Under the pieces are notes generated by a model. It was not told the DNA's origin and made no database searches. It saw only the letters and a program-made list of their open reading frames with translations. Shown piece by piece: positions 22,385-33,316 of a stretch of DNA of 64,000 nt (positions are counted from its first letter, which is position 1; every line of letters starts with the position of its first letter). Source of the stretch: Hordeum vulgare subsp. vulgare (Eukaryota > Streptophyta > Magnoliopsida > Poales > Poaceae); NCBI RefSeq assembly GCF_904849725.1, contig NC_058523.1, positions 172,962,689-173,026,688 of the forward strand. The letters are read 5' to 3'. The position numbers and the translations under genes are program-made.

Positions 22385-22702
22385 CACGGTCGGCCCCTTT
22401 GCCGTCCTCTCCCCGACGGCAAAGGCCCCAACGGCAGACGGCAAAGGCCGACACACGGCAAAGCTAGCCTTACGTCGGGCACGATAGGCATGGGACCCAC
22501 CCGTGCTCTTTGCCGTGTGCCCTTGGTCCCTTTGCCGTCCGCTGGCAGACGGCAAAGGGCCGACATATGTCAAATAGTATTTTTGCCATCTGTCAGCTCT
22601 TTGCTGTCCGCCTTGTGTTAACTGACGGCAAAGAGGTTCTTTTCCATCAGCCAGCAGACGGCAAAGGGATGGCTGACGGCAAGGAACTGGATTCCAGTAG
22701 TG
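22385..22702 (-). repeat. CACTA terminal inverted repeat and subterminal repeats
   Basis: At least nine TTTGCCGTC-like or GACGGCAAAG-like motifs occur in both orientations between about 22,397 and 22,682, several as close inverted pairs that could form short hairpins. The terminal motif CCAGTAGTG closes the element at 22702. In En/Spm-type elements such motifs are binding sites for the element's own DNA-binding protein; that role is known for the superfamily and has not been shown here. Confidence 0.85.
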
Positions 22703-22716
22703 CTTAGCTAGGCAAA

Positions 22717-23222
22717 AATACATATGATCAAGTGTTGTCAGCTTTGACACTAAACCCATAAGTAACCCTCATGATGGATTAATAACGTGGTTTGATTCTC
22801 TTTCTAGGGAAGTGTTCCATCCCTTTCTTTAATGGAAATTGGAACCTTGTGTTTCCCTCTTTCATATCAATAACTGCACTCTATAGTTTGTAGGAAAGGT
22901 CTTCCAAGTATTATTGGACAAGTAGAATTGCAACCAATATCAAGCACAGTGAAATCTACATGCACATAATTCTTATTTTCAATTATGAGAACATCATTAA
23001 TTCTACCTAAGTGTTTCTTAATGGTAGAATCCTCAAGATGCAGGTTTAGGGAACACTCTAGAATATTTCTGAGACCAAGCACGTCACAAAGAGATTTAGG
23101 TAGTGTTAAACACTATCACCAAGGTCACACAAAGCATTACATACATATTTATTTATCTTTATTTTTTAGTAGGTTCCAACTCATCTTGCAATTTTCTAGG
23201 ACTAGAAACTTCAAGATCAAGT
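22717..23222 (-). pseudogene. Ty3/gypsy retropepsin fragment, frameshifted
   Basis: In the minus-strand direction, around 23,130 a frame reads ALCDLGDSV, which matches the protease active-site region (D-L-G). From 23082 an open frame contains INDVLIIENKNYVHVDFTVL and ends in CPIILGRPFL, the conserved C-terminal half of gypsy proteases. Further on, a different frame gives EGNTRFQFPLKKGMEHFPRK, the sequence that follows the protease in Triticeae gypsy elements. The shifts between frames show that it is dead. It abuts the CACTA right end at 22702, so the CACTA probably inserted into or beside this older element. Confidence 0.7.
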
Positions 23223-26100
23223 TGTAACATTCCAAATTTTGGAATGTTAAATTAAATAAATAGATTTGAATGTTTGACTCTTTGTTTGATTCTTTGAAAT
23301 TGAGTGGAATTTGGAACTTTTGAAAAACTTAATGAGAGGGAATAAAAGGACTTTCCCAATTCTTTCGTTGATGAAAATTTGAATTTCATTTGACAATAAT
23401 TAAAAAAAACTTCATGCCACTCAAGGATTTTCACGAGAGAAGATAATACGACTTTTTAAAAGTGTGAAATATAGTGGGGAGTTATGTAAAACCATTTCTC
23501 ACTTTCCATTTGAAAAAATATTTGGAAATTTTCCATATTGAGTTTCAAATTTATTTCCATTTATTCAAATTAAACAAAGAGGGAAGGAAATATGACTCCT
23601 TCAAATAACATAAATAAAATATGTAAATTGAATATAGAAACCAACACAAACTTATTTTGAAAAATATTTAAAATCCAATTCAAACTCATTTTTGGAATTT
23701 TGAAAAATATTGTTTTTAAAGAATTTTTTTGGACATCAAAATATGTTCATGATGTAGGATATTTTCTTATGAAAACTTTTCTATATAATTTGTTTGCCAA
23801 AATTTTTATGTTTTTTCTTTTATTCATTTTGTTTCTCTGTTAAAAAAACTGCACAGCCCATTAGAGTGTCGGCCTCCCTTCACAATTCGTCTTCCACTTC
23901 TCGTTCAACTGCCCCCAGATCATTGGTGGAAGACCACGTCCGCGATCCCCTCGCCCGTTGCCCCCCCTTCCTTCCTCTACTCCCGCGAAATCTTCCTCCC
24001 CCCAGATCCTTCCTTTCCCGCTACCGCCCTCATTAAGACGCCATAATGGCCGAGATTGCCATCGCGAAAAATCCGGCAATGAACGGACTGGCACGCCCTT
24101 GCTGCTCCACCCTCGAGCCTCCTTGCCCCAATCTAAAGCCCCCTTGAGGCCCACTCATTCCTAGCGACCGATTTTTCCCCTCGGGAGCCCAAACCATCAT
24201 TCCAATCCAGAGCAATAGCTCACCGGAGTTTGTCAACTCCGGCGATTTTTTCAAGTCAACCTCGGCTCGAACCGCCACTAGGACAGCCTCCCACGAGGTT
24301 GTAGTGACCTCTTATTCCCCATCCTTTCTTTCCCGGCGCGTAGGACCACCCCGTCGCCGGATCCGAGCTCATCTACTTCTTCTTCCCCAACTCCGCGACT
24401 ACTCCGGTGAGATCCACGAAATCTTGTATTTCAGTTTTTTCAAAAAAATAGCAATTTAGAAAACTCATATCCATTAGTCTACTTATCCAAATTGAGTGAT
24501 TCTTTTTTGTGTAGTTTTAGAATTTTATGAAGTTTCTGATGGTGCACTTGGATTTCAAATTTGAGTAATTTCATTTTCATTTGTTTAATTTTGTTTAAAT
24601 CACAAAATTGGCCATATCTTGAGTTTTAGGATATATTTTTGATTGATTCTTTTTGCTACTGGTCACTAGTGTTTTTATTTATGACTAGTAGAATTTGGGA
24701 ATTTTTACAATATTTTAAATTAGGTTTTCAATCAAAAAAGAATATGTGTTAGTTCTTTTTTAGGTTTATTTTATTTCTTTTGTTTTAATTGTTTTTAATT
24801 TGTTTTCTTCTATAATAGTTGACAAGTGTTATATTGTTTTCTGTTAGTTAGCAGCAGTGTTTCAAAAAAGGTAATTTATTTTTAATTTATTTATTTCATG
24901 AAATCAATTCTTGTTCAACAATAACTTGTAATTGATTTCCATTGCAAGTTTGATTCCTATTTGAAAATTCTTTCAATAAATTGTTTTATAAGTTTTATTT
25001 TGTGTTAACTTTAGTTTAGATCGGAAACAATTTGTATTAAAGTTGAAATTGTTTTTGATTTAATTCAAGTTAAGCTTGTTTACTACATAAGAAGAATTTA
25101 ACAAAAGCTTTTCAATTAGTTCCTTTTGCTAATAAGGTTTTATGAAAAATACTTTTTGTTATCTTAGTTGTTTGATCTTTTTGTTTTCTGTTATTTTACA
25201 ATTTTAGTGTTTTTTTTGCTGTTAAGTTTAATTAGGGGAAAAACTATTTTGTGATTGTTGTAGTAGAACACTCCATAGTTTTTCTTCAAAGTTCTTTTGG
25301 ATTCTTGTTTGATCTTTCTTACTGATTTTTTGCATCAATTTTTATTAGTCATTTGTTATATTGATTGTTAGGATGATGGATAGTATGATTGCTTATGTGA
25401 ATACTATGTTTGATTATATAGATTTCATCGCAGAGTGACAGATAGTTCTATCAAGTAATTTTATGTGAGCAATATTTATATTCATCAACCTCACCAGGCA
25501 AGTTCACATTGATCATAATTTTACAGATGGTTTTATTGCATTAGTTCAAGCTTCTCCACTCATTGCATGCAAACTAGGTACTTGGAAACTTGGTTCTTGA
25601 GTAGTATCTTGTGATAGGCACCCAAAAACCCTTATTACTTTGGCCAGGACATCATTTTGCTATGCTTCTAGTAGACGGGGTTTGGTTGAGTGTTTATCAT
25701 GAGTGTTATGAGAACTTAATAATCAAGACCTGAAGACTTCAAGACTTTCAAGACCGCATGATGCAATATATCTCTGGGTGAAGGATGGACTAGATTGTCA
25801 CCCTAGAGAAGCCAGTTGATGACCCGGGATGCATGGGGAAGCGCCATGACATCTTGCAGAAAGCTTCACCCACGCACGAAGAGATGGAAGGATACTTCAA
25901 GACTCGAGGCTTACCTGCATAGCCACAAGTCATTATGGGCTCTCGATTGGTTGGACATCGTGGTGATTCTGGACGGGCGGTGCTACGAAATGTAGAAGAA
26001 CGGTAGGATTGGACGGGCACCGACACTGTCTCAGAGGAACCCTTTGGAAGACCATGTTTTGATCATCCGGTTCTCAAATATCCTGAAGTGCGAGGACTTC
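23223..26100 (+). mobile_element. Probable long gypsy-type LTR, boundaries uncertain
   Basis: The stretch begins TGTAACATTCC with a near-palindrome (AACATTCCAAATTTTGG...). It then shows an AT-rich zone, a GC-rich leader-like zone (23,850-24,420) ending in a donor-like CCGGTGAGATCC, and another AT-rich zone, the same order of zones as in the three Tekay-type LTRs in this window. I cannot place its right end: the sequence from 25,620 to 26,260 has no motif I recognise and may belong to this or to the next element. Short open frames here carry no known domain. Confidence 0.4.
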
Positions 26101-26333
26101 AACGGAGGCGAGCAAATCATGTGGGGAACATGCGCAAAACACGAGCCTAAGAGAAAGATAAGTAACCTAGGCCTTAATCCCCGCAGAAAAGACGAGGATG
26201 ACCAGAATAGAATACTTAAAGAAGAGAAGCAAGAATCTTACGTTCCCTTCCACAAACAATTCCCTTATGTATAACTAAAGCAATTCTAGACTCAACTGCG
26301 ACTAGTTTGGCTTAGTAATCCTACAGTCAGTCA

Positions 26334-26346
26334 GGCTCTAATACCA
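26334..26346 (-). other. Primer binding site of the minus-strand Tekay-type element
   Basis: The minus strand reads TGGTATTAGAGCC four bases inside the LTR end. It matches the initiator-Met tRNA primer site TGGTATCAGAGCC at 12 of 13 positions. Its position shows that the LTR to the right is the 5' LTR of a minus-strand element whose body, to the left, is mostly missing. Confidence 0.75.
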
Positions 26347-26350
26347 ACGC

Positions 26351-29300
26351 TGTCGGGACCCCGATCCTAAGCCAAAGGAATCCAGCCTATAACACATCAC
26401 ATCTCTTTGCGGTCTCATGCACGGTTATCCCCACGGCTGCAGACTTACCTTAGCCGGGACCGTTTGCGCCTTTTGACTCGCGTATGCGATTGTGTCGCTA
26501 GCAATCCAATGTCAAAGAACCCGGATCGACATGTCTAGTCATAAACTAAAGTGGCAGTTCCGTACAGGGACAGGCATACATGACCCAGCAAAGCAGGTGT
26601 CGGTCATCAGCGAATGTAGACGAGTCGTAGCAAGCTACAAGGACTCCATTACAATGTGTGACATTTCCCAAAGGGACAGACACAACAACTAAGAAGGACA
26701 CATGCCGGTCAACCAATGTGTCCGGAGCAGTAGCGAACTACAATGACTCGAAGGAATCACAAAGGGGCATTTCCCCGTAAGGAGTGCTACTAAGGCATAC
26801 GACTAGGTATTCAAACACCATACATATCAAGTACAACGCACGTACGCATGGCATACCGATATGTAGAGATACATCGATGGCATCACAACATAACCACAAA
26901 CTTTATTTAAAAGGCTCGGAAGAGCCTAACACATAATATTACAAGGTAGGGGTCTCAAGACCCATCATCACAAGTCATACACACAATTCTTACAAGCTAG
27001 CGGAAGATTTAAAACTGTCTGGTCACAGACAGATGGAAAGATAAAGGCACATGGCCTAACAATCTACAGACCCATCCTAGGGCCAGATCGTAGCTGGGAT
27101 ACCAGCTACTCGTCGTCGTTGATGTCTAGGTAGAACCCTCCATTAGGGTCATTAACGACCTCTGCAACACATTATTAAGAAAACGTGAGTACAAAAGTAC
27201 TCAACAACACTTTAGGAAATCTATCTACTCATGCAATGTATCAACAAGGAGTTGTGCGGTTTCATGCGGAAAGCCAACATTTGACTCTTGGCTAGACAAC
27301 TTGCATTTTAAAATAGTTTTGACAACTATGTTTCTCGCACACGAGTCCACTAACACCACAACAATACTCTACTTTGGAATCATTCCGTCTCCCTACGAAA
27401 TGCCGTCCACGACACTCACGCTTATCTTCACATTTGTATGAGTAGCCATTATAGTTATCTATCAACAACATATGCCTCCAAGTAGTCCATATCCGCGGAC
27501 GCGGCTATTCGAATAGATCATAACCCTGGAGGGGTGTACTTCTTCACACACGCTCTCGTCACTTATCTCCATGTGCACGTCATGCACCTAGGCAACCTTC
27601 AAGCAGAAGCCCAGCGAGGGAGTCGGCCATGACCGTTAACCACGCTAACACTTAGTCCAGGTCTATCGCCTATGTGAGGGTAACCTGCACGGAAGTCCGG
27701 CCGAGGTTTCCACCACGGCCCCAAACGATGTGTGCATGGTTCCCAAGCCCACCATCCGGGTGCCACTTGGTACACCGTGCCACTGCCTACCGCATCATAT
27801 CCCACCTCTAAGGTCAGCGCTACGCACGGCCTCCAGCATGACTATAAACACGAGAAACTACTTGCAACTCCTGGAGCGAGTACTAAGCGATTAATAAGTC
27901 GAGAGGGTCAATTAAGTATCCCAACATGTGGTTGTATCTAGTCTTGGATTACATACACGGAACTCAGTTCCGAAGGACGGTTCCAGTGAACAACCCGCCA
28001 TGTACTCCTACATAGCCTTTCAACGGTACCTTTACCAAATCAGGTTCAACACACAACCTTTACTTTCTGAACACATTCTCACAATTCTGTTCATCACCCA
28101 GATGATAGACCATACAGAACTCTAAGCATAGCATGCATAGTAGGATAAGGCACATCATGGCTCAAGCATCTACGATGTATGCTAGGTTGCAAGGTTCAGC
28201 TATTTACTGTGACAAAGACAGGTCATGCAAAGGAAGTGGGTTCAACTAATGTGGTAAAAGCATTGAAAGCATTTTGACCTAATGCAATAAATAAGAGCAG
28301 GAGCGAGAACATGGGATTTATCGGGATGATCAAAAATGGTTGCTTGCCTTGTTGCTCAGCACAGGGGTGGTAACCGTCAGTCGGATAATCAGGCGTATCC
28401 GGAGGGGAGGAGCCTACCGGAATAACAACAATCAATCAATATCAAACATATGCAACAAAATGATGCATGAAATGCAATGTAGCATGATTTGAAATGACTA
28501 GCAGAACCCTTTGGGGTGATCTTGATTTGAAATCATAATTCAAATATCATTTGAATTATAGTTTATTACATTCTTTTAATTGATTTGACCTGATGCTGTT
28601 TCATAACTTTGTTTTTTATGCATGAAAATAGCACCATTGGATTCCTTGGATTTTTGTGATCCATTTACATATATTATTTGTCAAATTTGGAGTTATATTC
28701 AATTTTCTATGAATTTCCAAAGTTTTGAACTTATTCTGGAATTATTTAAGAGAAAAGGCTTTATTGCATCAGCATGACATCAACAGGTCCAACTAGCCGT
28801 TGAAAGTCAAACCTGACTAGTGGGACTCCCTGGTTAGTGACTCTGGCCAGTTTTTAATTTAGATTTAACTTAATTAGTTAATTAACAGAGTAGGACCCAC
28901 GTGTCAGTGTCTGTTTAAGTTAATTAAATAAGTTATTTTTAATTTTTACTAAACTTAACTAACCAGGGGCTGGCCCCACCTGTCATAGGCTAAGGGGGGT
29001 TAGATCCACCGGCGGCGAGGTCGATCTCACCGGCGGTGAGCCTCCGGCGACAACGAGAACAGCGGAGGGGTTATGGAATGCATCTCCGACGACCAAATGC
29101 ACGGCGGAGGGCACCAAACGAACCAGCGCACAGCCGCGGTTCCATTTCTACAAAGACCCGAGGCTAAGATGGTCGGAGATGACGCCGGCGACGAGCTTGG
29201 CGGCGGCCGAAGCTCGGGCTATGTCGGGATCGACGAAACCGAAAGCAAAACGAGCGGGGCTTAGCTCCTAGAGCACCTACGCGACGCACTGAAGCCATTG

Positions 29301-30358
29301 GTGGCATCAGAATGACCAGCCGATCACCGGAGAGCTACCGGCGACGAGGTCCCGTGGCGGATCTCGTTGGGCTCCGGTGGAATCGGGGTCTAGAGGAAGG
29401 GATCGAGGGGGAAAACTTAGGGGAAAGGACCCTGAGTTCACGGGGAGTGCAGAGGCGTCGAGAGTGGGCACGGGGATGGACTGAGGAAGGAGAACGACGG
29501 TGGCGAACTCCGGTGACCCGAGGAGGAAGACGATGGCTTCACGGTGTTTCAAAGCTTCTCGGCGTCGAGCCACTGGCTGGAGAGCTTCAGGAGATCACGG
29601 CAGTTCTTCTGAGAGGGACTGGAGCTACGGGGAGCTCGAGCTCAAGCTTTGGTCATGGCAGACGAGAGGGGGAGAAGAGAGCAGGGCGAATGGGGAGGGG
29701 ATGAACTCGGGGAGGCCTCGGGGAGCTTATCCCCGTTCGCGCTAGCGTGACGCGGCGGCCAGGCAGGCACGCATCTACGTGGGCGCGCCGAGGAACCCGG
29801 CGGCCACCTCCTGCTCCGATTGGCAGGAGGAAGACGACAGGAGCTAGGTGGGCTGGGCTTCAGGTGAGCACTAGATAGGTCTTTTCCATTTTTCTTCTTT
29901 TCTGTTTTCTGTTTATTCTTTGTGACATTTTTTTGTTTTATTTTGGCTCCAAACTATTCCTAAAATATTTTGAAAAATACTAGAGGGTTAGTTGGAATAT
30001 TTATAACCACTCATAAAGTTTTCAACATTTTTGGAAACTTTGAATTATTTGCAATCAAATATATAATTGATTTCAGTAGGTTTTAGCTTAAATTTAAAAT
30101 GCCAAAAGTAGTTTGAAAATAAGTTTCACCTCTGATATTTTGTTTTCTATATTTATCAGAAAAGATGAACTTTTCTTACGACCATTTTGGGTTCATTGAT
30201 TTTTGACAATAGTTGGATTTCTTTTGAATAAGAAATGGCTAAGGTTTTGCTTTGAATTTCACCACTTCCTTTGGGTTCATTTATGTTTCTTGGATGCAAA
30301 GAAAGAAGATATGAGCACAAGTTATTAAACCCTAACAGGGAATACCAGGGACGTGACA
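26351..30358 (-). mobile_element. Tekay/Del-type gypsy 5' LTR (4,008 bp)
   Basis: The plus strand runs from TGTCGGGACCCCGATCC to AGGGACGTGACA, which is TGTCACGTCCC ... GGGTCCCGACA in element orientation. It is the reverse-orientation relative of 51,583-55,740. For example CATATCCGCGGACGCGGC near 27,488 and the TATTCGAATAG element recur inverted near 54,580-54,610. The GC-rich zone at 28,980-29,860 is the LTR leader region; open frames there carry no known domain and lie in LTR sequence. Flanks (AACGC, GAACC) do not match, as expected for one LTR of a longer element. Confidence 0.82.
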
Positions 30359-30833
30359 GAACCCCACTTCGGCAGGGTGCCGGAACGTAGCTCCATATGA
30401 GATTGGCGTGGTATTGAGACTTGCAGCGGAGAAAAAAGAGTTTCACGATATATTTTAGGGTTTTTGAAATATATATGAATTTATAGGCCACGGAACGGAG
30501 GTAGGAGGACCACCAGGGAGGGACAAGCCATCAGGGTGTGCCGACCCCCCTATCTGTGTTGTGTGGCCTTGTGCCTCCCTCGTGTGGCTTCCGATCTTCT
30601 CCTGAGGCTTCTATTTTTCTTTTGGTCTAGACAAAATCATAAAAAAATTGAAGCAATTGTACTTCGTTTGAAACTGTAAACCTGAAAAACACAATGAAAA
30701 TATTGGGCACTTGATTAACAGGTTAGTGCTCGAAAATAATATAAATTGGTAAATTATTACTCAAATTTTTCCTATAATGATAATATAATATCATGCAACA
30801 ATCAAAAACTATAGATGCGTTGGGAACATATCA
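30359..30833 (-). mobile_element. Gypsy-type LTR fragment (TGATACGTCTCC family)
   Basis: The stretch ends GGGAACATATCA, the reverse complement of an LTR start TGATATGTTCCC. It contains the same landmarks as the solo LTR at 36,274-37,782: a CAGGGTGCCGGAACG motif on the left, a TTTATAGG TATA-like site, and an AT-rich end with ACTATAGAT. It is cut on the left by the Tekay-type LTR, which therefore inserted into it. Confidence 0.65.
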
Positions 30834-30890
30834 TTCATGCAATTCATTGCAAATGTCGGGCTAACCAACTTTATCGCAGATGACTGTGAT

Positions 30891-32277
30891 TGATACATCT
30901 CTGTCGTATCTACTTTCCCTAATGCTTTTGCTCTTGTTTTAGACTCTAATTTGCATGATTTCAATGAAATTAACCCGGACTCACGTTGTTTTCAACAGAA
31001 CTACCATGTTGTTGTTTTTGTGCATAAATAAAATTTCTCGGAATTGGATGAATATTTTTGGAGAATTATTTTGGAATGAAATAAAAATAATGGAACGAAG
31101 ACCCATTGAGGGTGGGCTGCCCACCAGGCACCAGGGCATGCCACACCCCTCTGGTGCGCCCTGGTGGGTAGTGGGGCCCACCAGGCTCCGCTAACCCTAA
31201 TCTGAATACTATAAATTCCTATTTCCCGAGAAAAAATAGGAGAGGATGTTGCATTGTGTTTTATGATATGGAGGCACCGCCACCTCCTGTTCTTCATCGG
31301 GATGCCACATCTGGAGTCCGTTTTGGGCTCCGGAGAGGGGGATTCTCCATCATCATCATCATCACCAACCATCCTCCATCACTAATTTCATGATGCTCAC
31401 CGTAGGGAGTGATTAATGTCTTCGTAGGCTTGCTAGACAGTGATGTGTTGGATTATATTCATCATGTAATCGAGTTAGTTTTTTTAGGGCTTGATGCCTA
31501 GTATCCACTATGTTCTGAGATGGATGTTGCTATGACTTTGTTATGCTTAATGCTTGTTACTAGGGCCCGAGAACCATGATTTCAGATCTGAACCTTTCAT
31601 GTTTTCACCAATATATTTGTTTTCTAGATCCTATCATGCAAGTTATATGCACCTATTACGTGTTATGATCCGCATACCCCAAGGGGACAATAATTGGGAT
31701 TCTTTCCGGTGATGACCATAGTTTCAGGAGTTCATGTATTCACTGTGTGTTAATGCTTTGTTCTCACTCTCAATTAAAAGGATACGTTAATTTCCTTATG
31801 GACCCCGCTGCCACGGGAGGATAGGACGAAATATGTCATGCAAGTTCTTTTCCATAAGCATGTATGACTATATACAGAATACATGCTTACATTATATTGA
31901 CGAATTGGAGCTAGTTCTGTGTCGCCCTAGATTATGACTGTTACATGATGAATATTATCCAACATTATCACCGATTGAATGCCTACAAGCTTTTCACATA
32001 TTGATCTTTTCTAAGTTAATTCCGTTGATTCTACTATTACAATTGCTAAAAAAATGCTATTGTTATCGTTACCATTACTATTTGTATCAAACTATCATAC
32101 TATTGTGCTACGCATCACTCTGCTACAGATATTTTGTATCTAGGTGTGGTCTAATTGACAACTCAACTGCTAATACTTACAAATATTATTTGGCTCCCCT
32201 TGTGTCGAATCAATAAATTTGGGTTCAATACTCTACCCTCGAAAACTGTTGCGATCCCCCATACTTGTGGGTTATCA
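30891..32277 (+). mobile_element. Athila-type gypsy 5' LTR (1,387 bp)
   Basis: The LTR begins TGATACATCTCTGTCG and ends GTGGGTTATCA. A TATA box, TATAAATT, lies at 31,210-31,217. It is followed after 12 bp by a primer binding site, which fixes it as a 5' LTR. The sequence resembles the Triticeae Fatima-type family, as far as I recall. The rest of the element beyond the first 48 gag-like codons has been displaced by the Sabrina-like insertion at 32,501 and would resume beyond the window. Confidence 0.75.
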
Positions 32278-32289
32278 AGACCTTCTTTC

Positions 32290-32307
32290 TAGCGTCGTTG
32301 CCGAGGA
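32290..32307 (+). other. Primer binding site, Asp-tRNA type, decayed
   Basis: TAGCGTCGTTGCCGAGGA differs at three positions from TGGCGCCGTTGCCGGGGA, the primer site used by Athila-type elements and present intact at 42,392. Confidence 0.75.
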
Positions 32308-32356
32308 GCATAGCTATATTTGTTGAGTCACTTGGGATTTATATATGTTGATCACT

Positions 32357-32500
32357 ATGAAGAATATTAAGGATGATATAAGCAATATCATTCCCTCTAA
32401 GACGAGGGGAGGTGGGGAACTCTTATCTAGCTGTGCACTTGATTTCCCTTCTGTTTTAAGTAAACTTGCAACAAGACCACCTACTATTATTTCTAATATG
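32357..32500 (+). pseudogene. Start of an Athila-type gag-like frame, interrupted
   Basis: An ATG at 32357, 50 bp past the primer site, opens a frame beginning MKNIKDDISNIIPSK and running 48 codons to the start of the next LTR at 32501. The position is right for the gag start of the element whose 5' LTR ends at 32277. I see no domain in so short a piece. Confidence 0.45.
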
Positions 32501-33316
32501 TGATACGTATCCAACTTATCTATAATTTATGAAGTATTCATGCCATGTTTTCCTAGGTTTACAATAACTTTATATGGTTTCGCTGCACTTATATGATTTA
32601 TTTAGAACTAACCCGGACTGACATTATTTTCAACAGAACTACCGAGGTGTTGTTTTTTGTACGGAGAAATAAAAGTTCTCGGAATTGGACGAAACTTTTT
32701 GACGAGTATTTTGGAGGAAATGAGAAATAATCGAGCAAAGAACCACTAGACGGGGGCCCCTAGTGCCCACTAGACACCAGGACGCGCCAGCCCCCTAGCG
32801 TGGCGTGGTATCTAGTGGGCACCTCATGACTCATCTAGGCGTGATTCCAATGCCCAAAAATCTGATAAATATAGAAACCTCTAGAAATAACCCTAGATGA
32901 GAAGTTCTACCGCCATAAGCCTCTATAGCCACGAGAAACCAATCGAGGGCCTTTTTCGGCACCCTGCTAGAGGGGGAGATCATGTCTGGTGGATATCTTC
33001 ATCATCCCGGCGAAGGCCATGACGAGGAGGGAGTAGTCCACCCTCCGGGGTGAGGGTTTTTGGCACTAGCTATGTGTTTAATCTCTCGCTCTCTCCCTCG
33101 TGTTCTTGATACGTCATGATCTTGATATATAACTGGCCTTGTTAATATAATTGGATCATATGGTGTTTGTCCCATGCTACTGCTGTGATGAATTTTTTTT
33201 ACCGACTACTGTAGGGGAAAACACCCCCCACCTTTTAGTTTATTTCGTATCACACACTCCAATGTACAAGCTATTTTACAAAGTTACAAATTAGGGGGTC
33301 GAGAAAAGAGCTAACC

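Larger units (their letters stand above)
18700..22702 (-). mobile_element. CACTA (En/Spm) DNA transposon, partial, minus-strand orientation
   Basis: The right terminus reads CCAGTAGTG and ends at 22702; its reverse complement begins CACTACTGG, as expected for a CACTA end. The adjoining 300 bp are packed with TTTGCCGTC/GACGGCAAAG motifs in both orientations, typical of Triticeae CACTA subterminal repeats. On the minus strand, moving inward, come a GC-rich leader-like zone and decayed exons of a transposase-associated protein. No matching left terminus with a 3-bp duplication (CTT at 22703-22705 on the right) is visible. The element may therefore extend through the satellite array and beyond position 1, or may be truncated. 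The left boundary given is the array edge, not a proven end. Confidence 0.75.

Noticed and set aside
21756..22621. Open frames of up to 241 codons rich in P/A/T/R or G/R/E
   Set aside because: They arise from the GC-rich minisatellite and the CACTA subterminal repeats, and overlap in several frames on both strands.
26044..26274. 76-codon frame (MEDHVLIIRFSNILK) as a gene
   Set aside because: No recognised domain; it lies between a probable LTR and the leader of the next element. It could be element sequence but cannot be assigned.
29073..29745. GC-rich open frames that might be a host gene exon
   Set aside because: The stretch is the leader zone of the minus-strand Tekay-type LTR; the same kind of frames occur at 52,070-53,000 and 60,430-61,500 in related LTRs.
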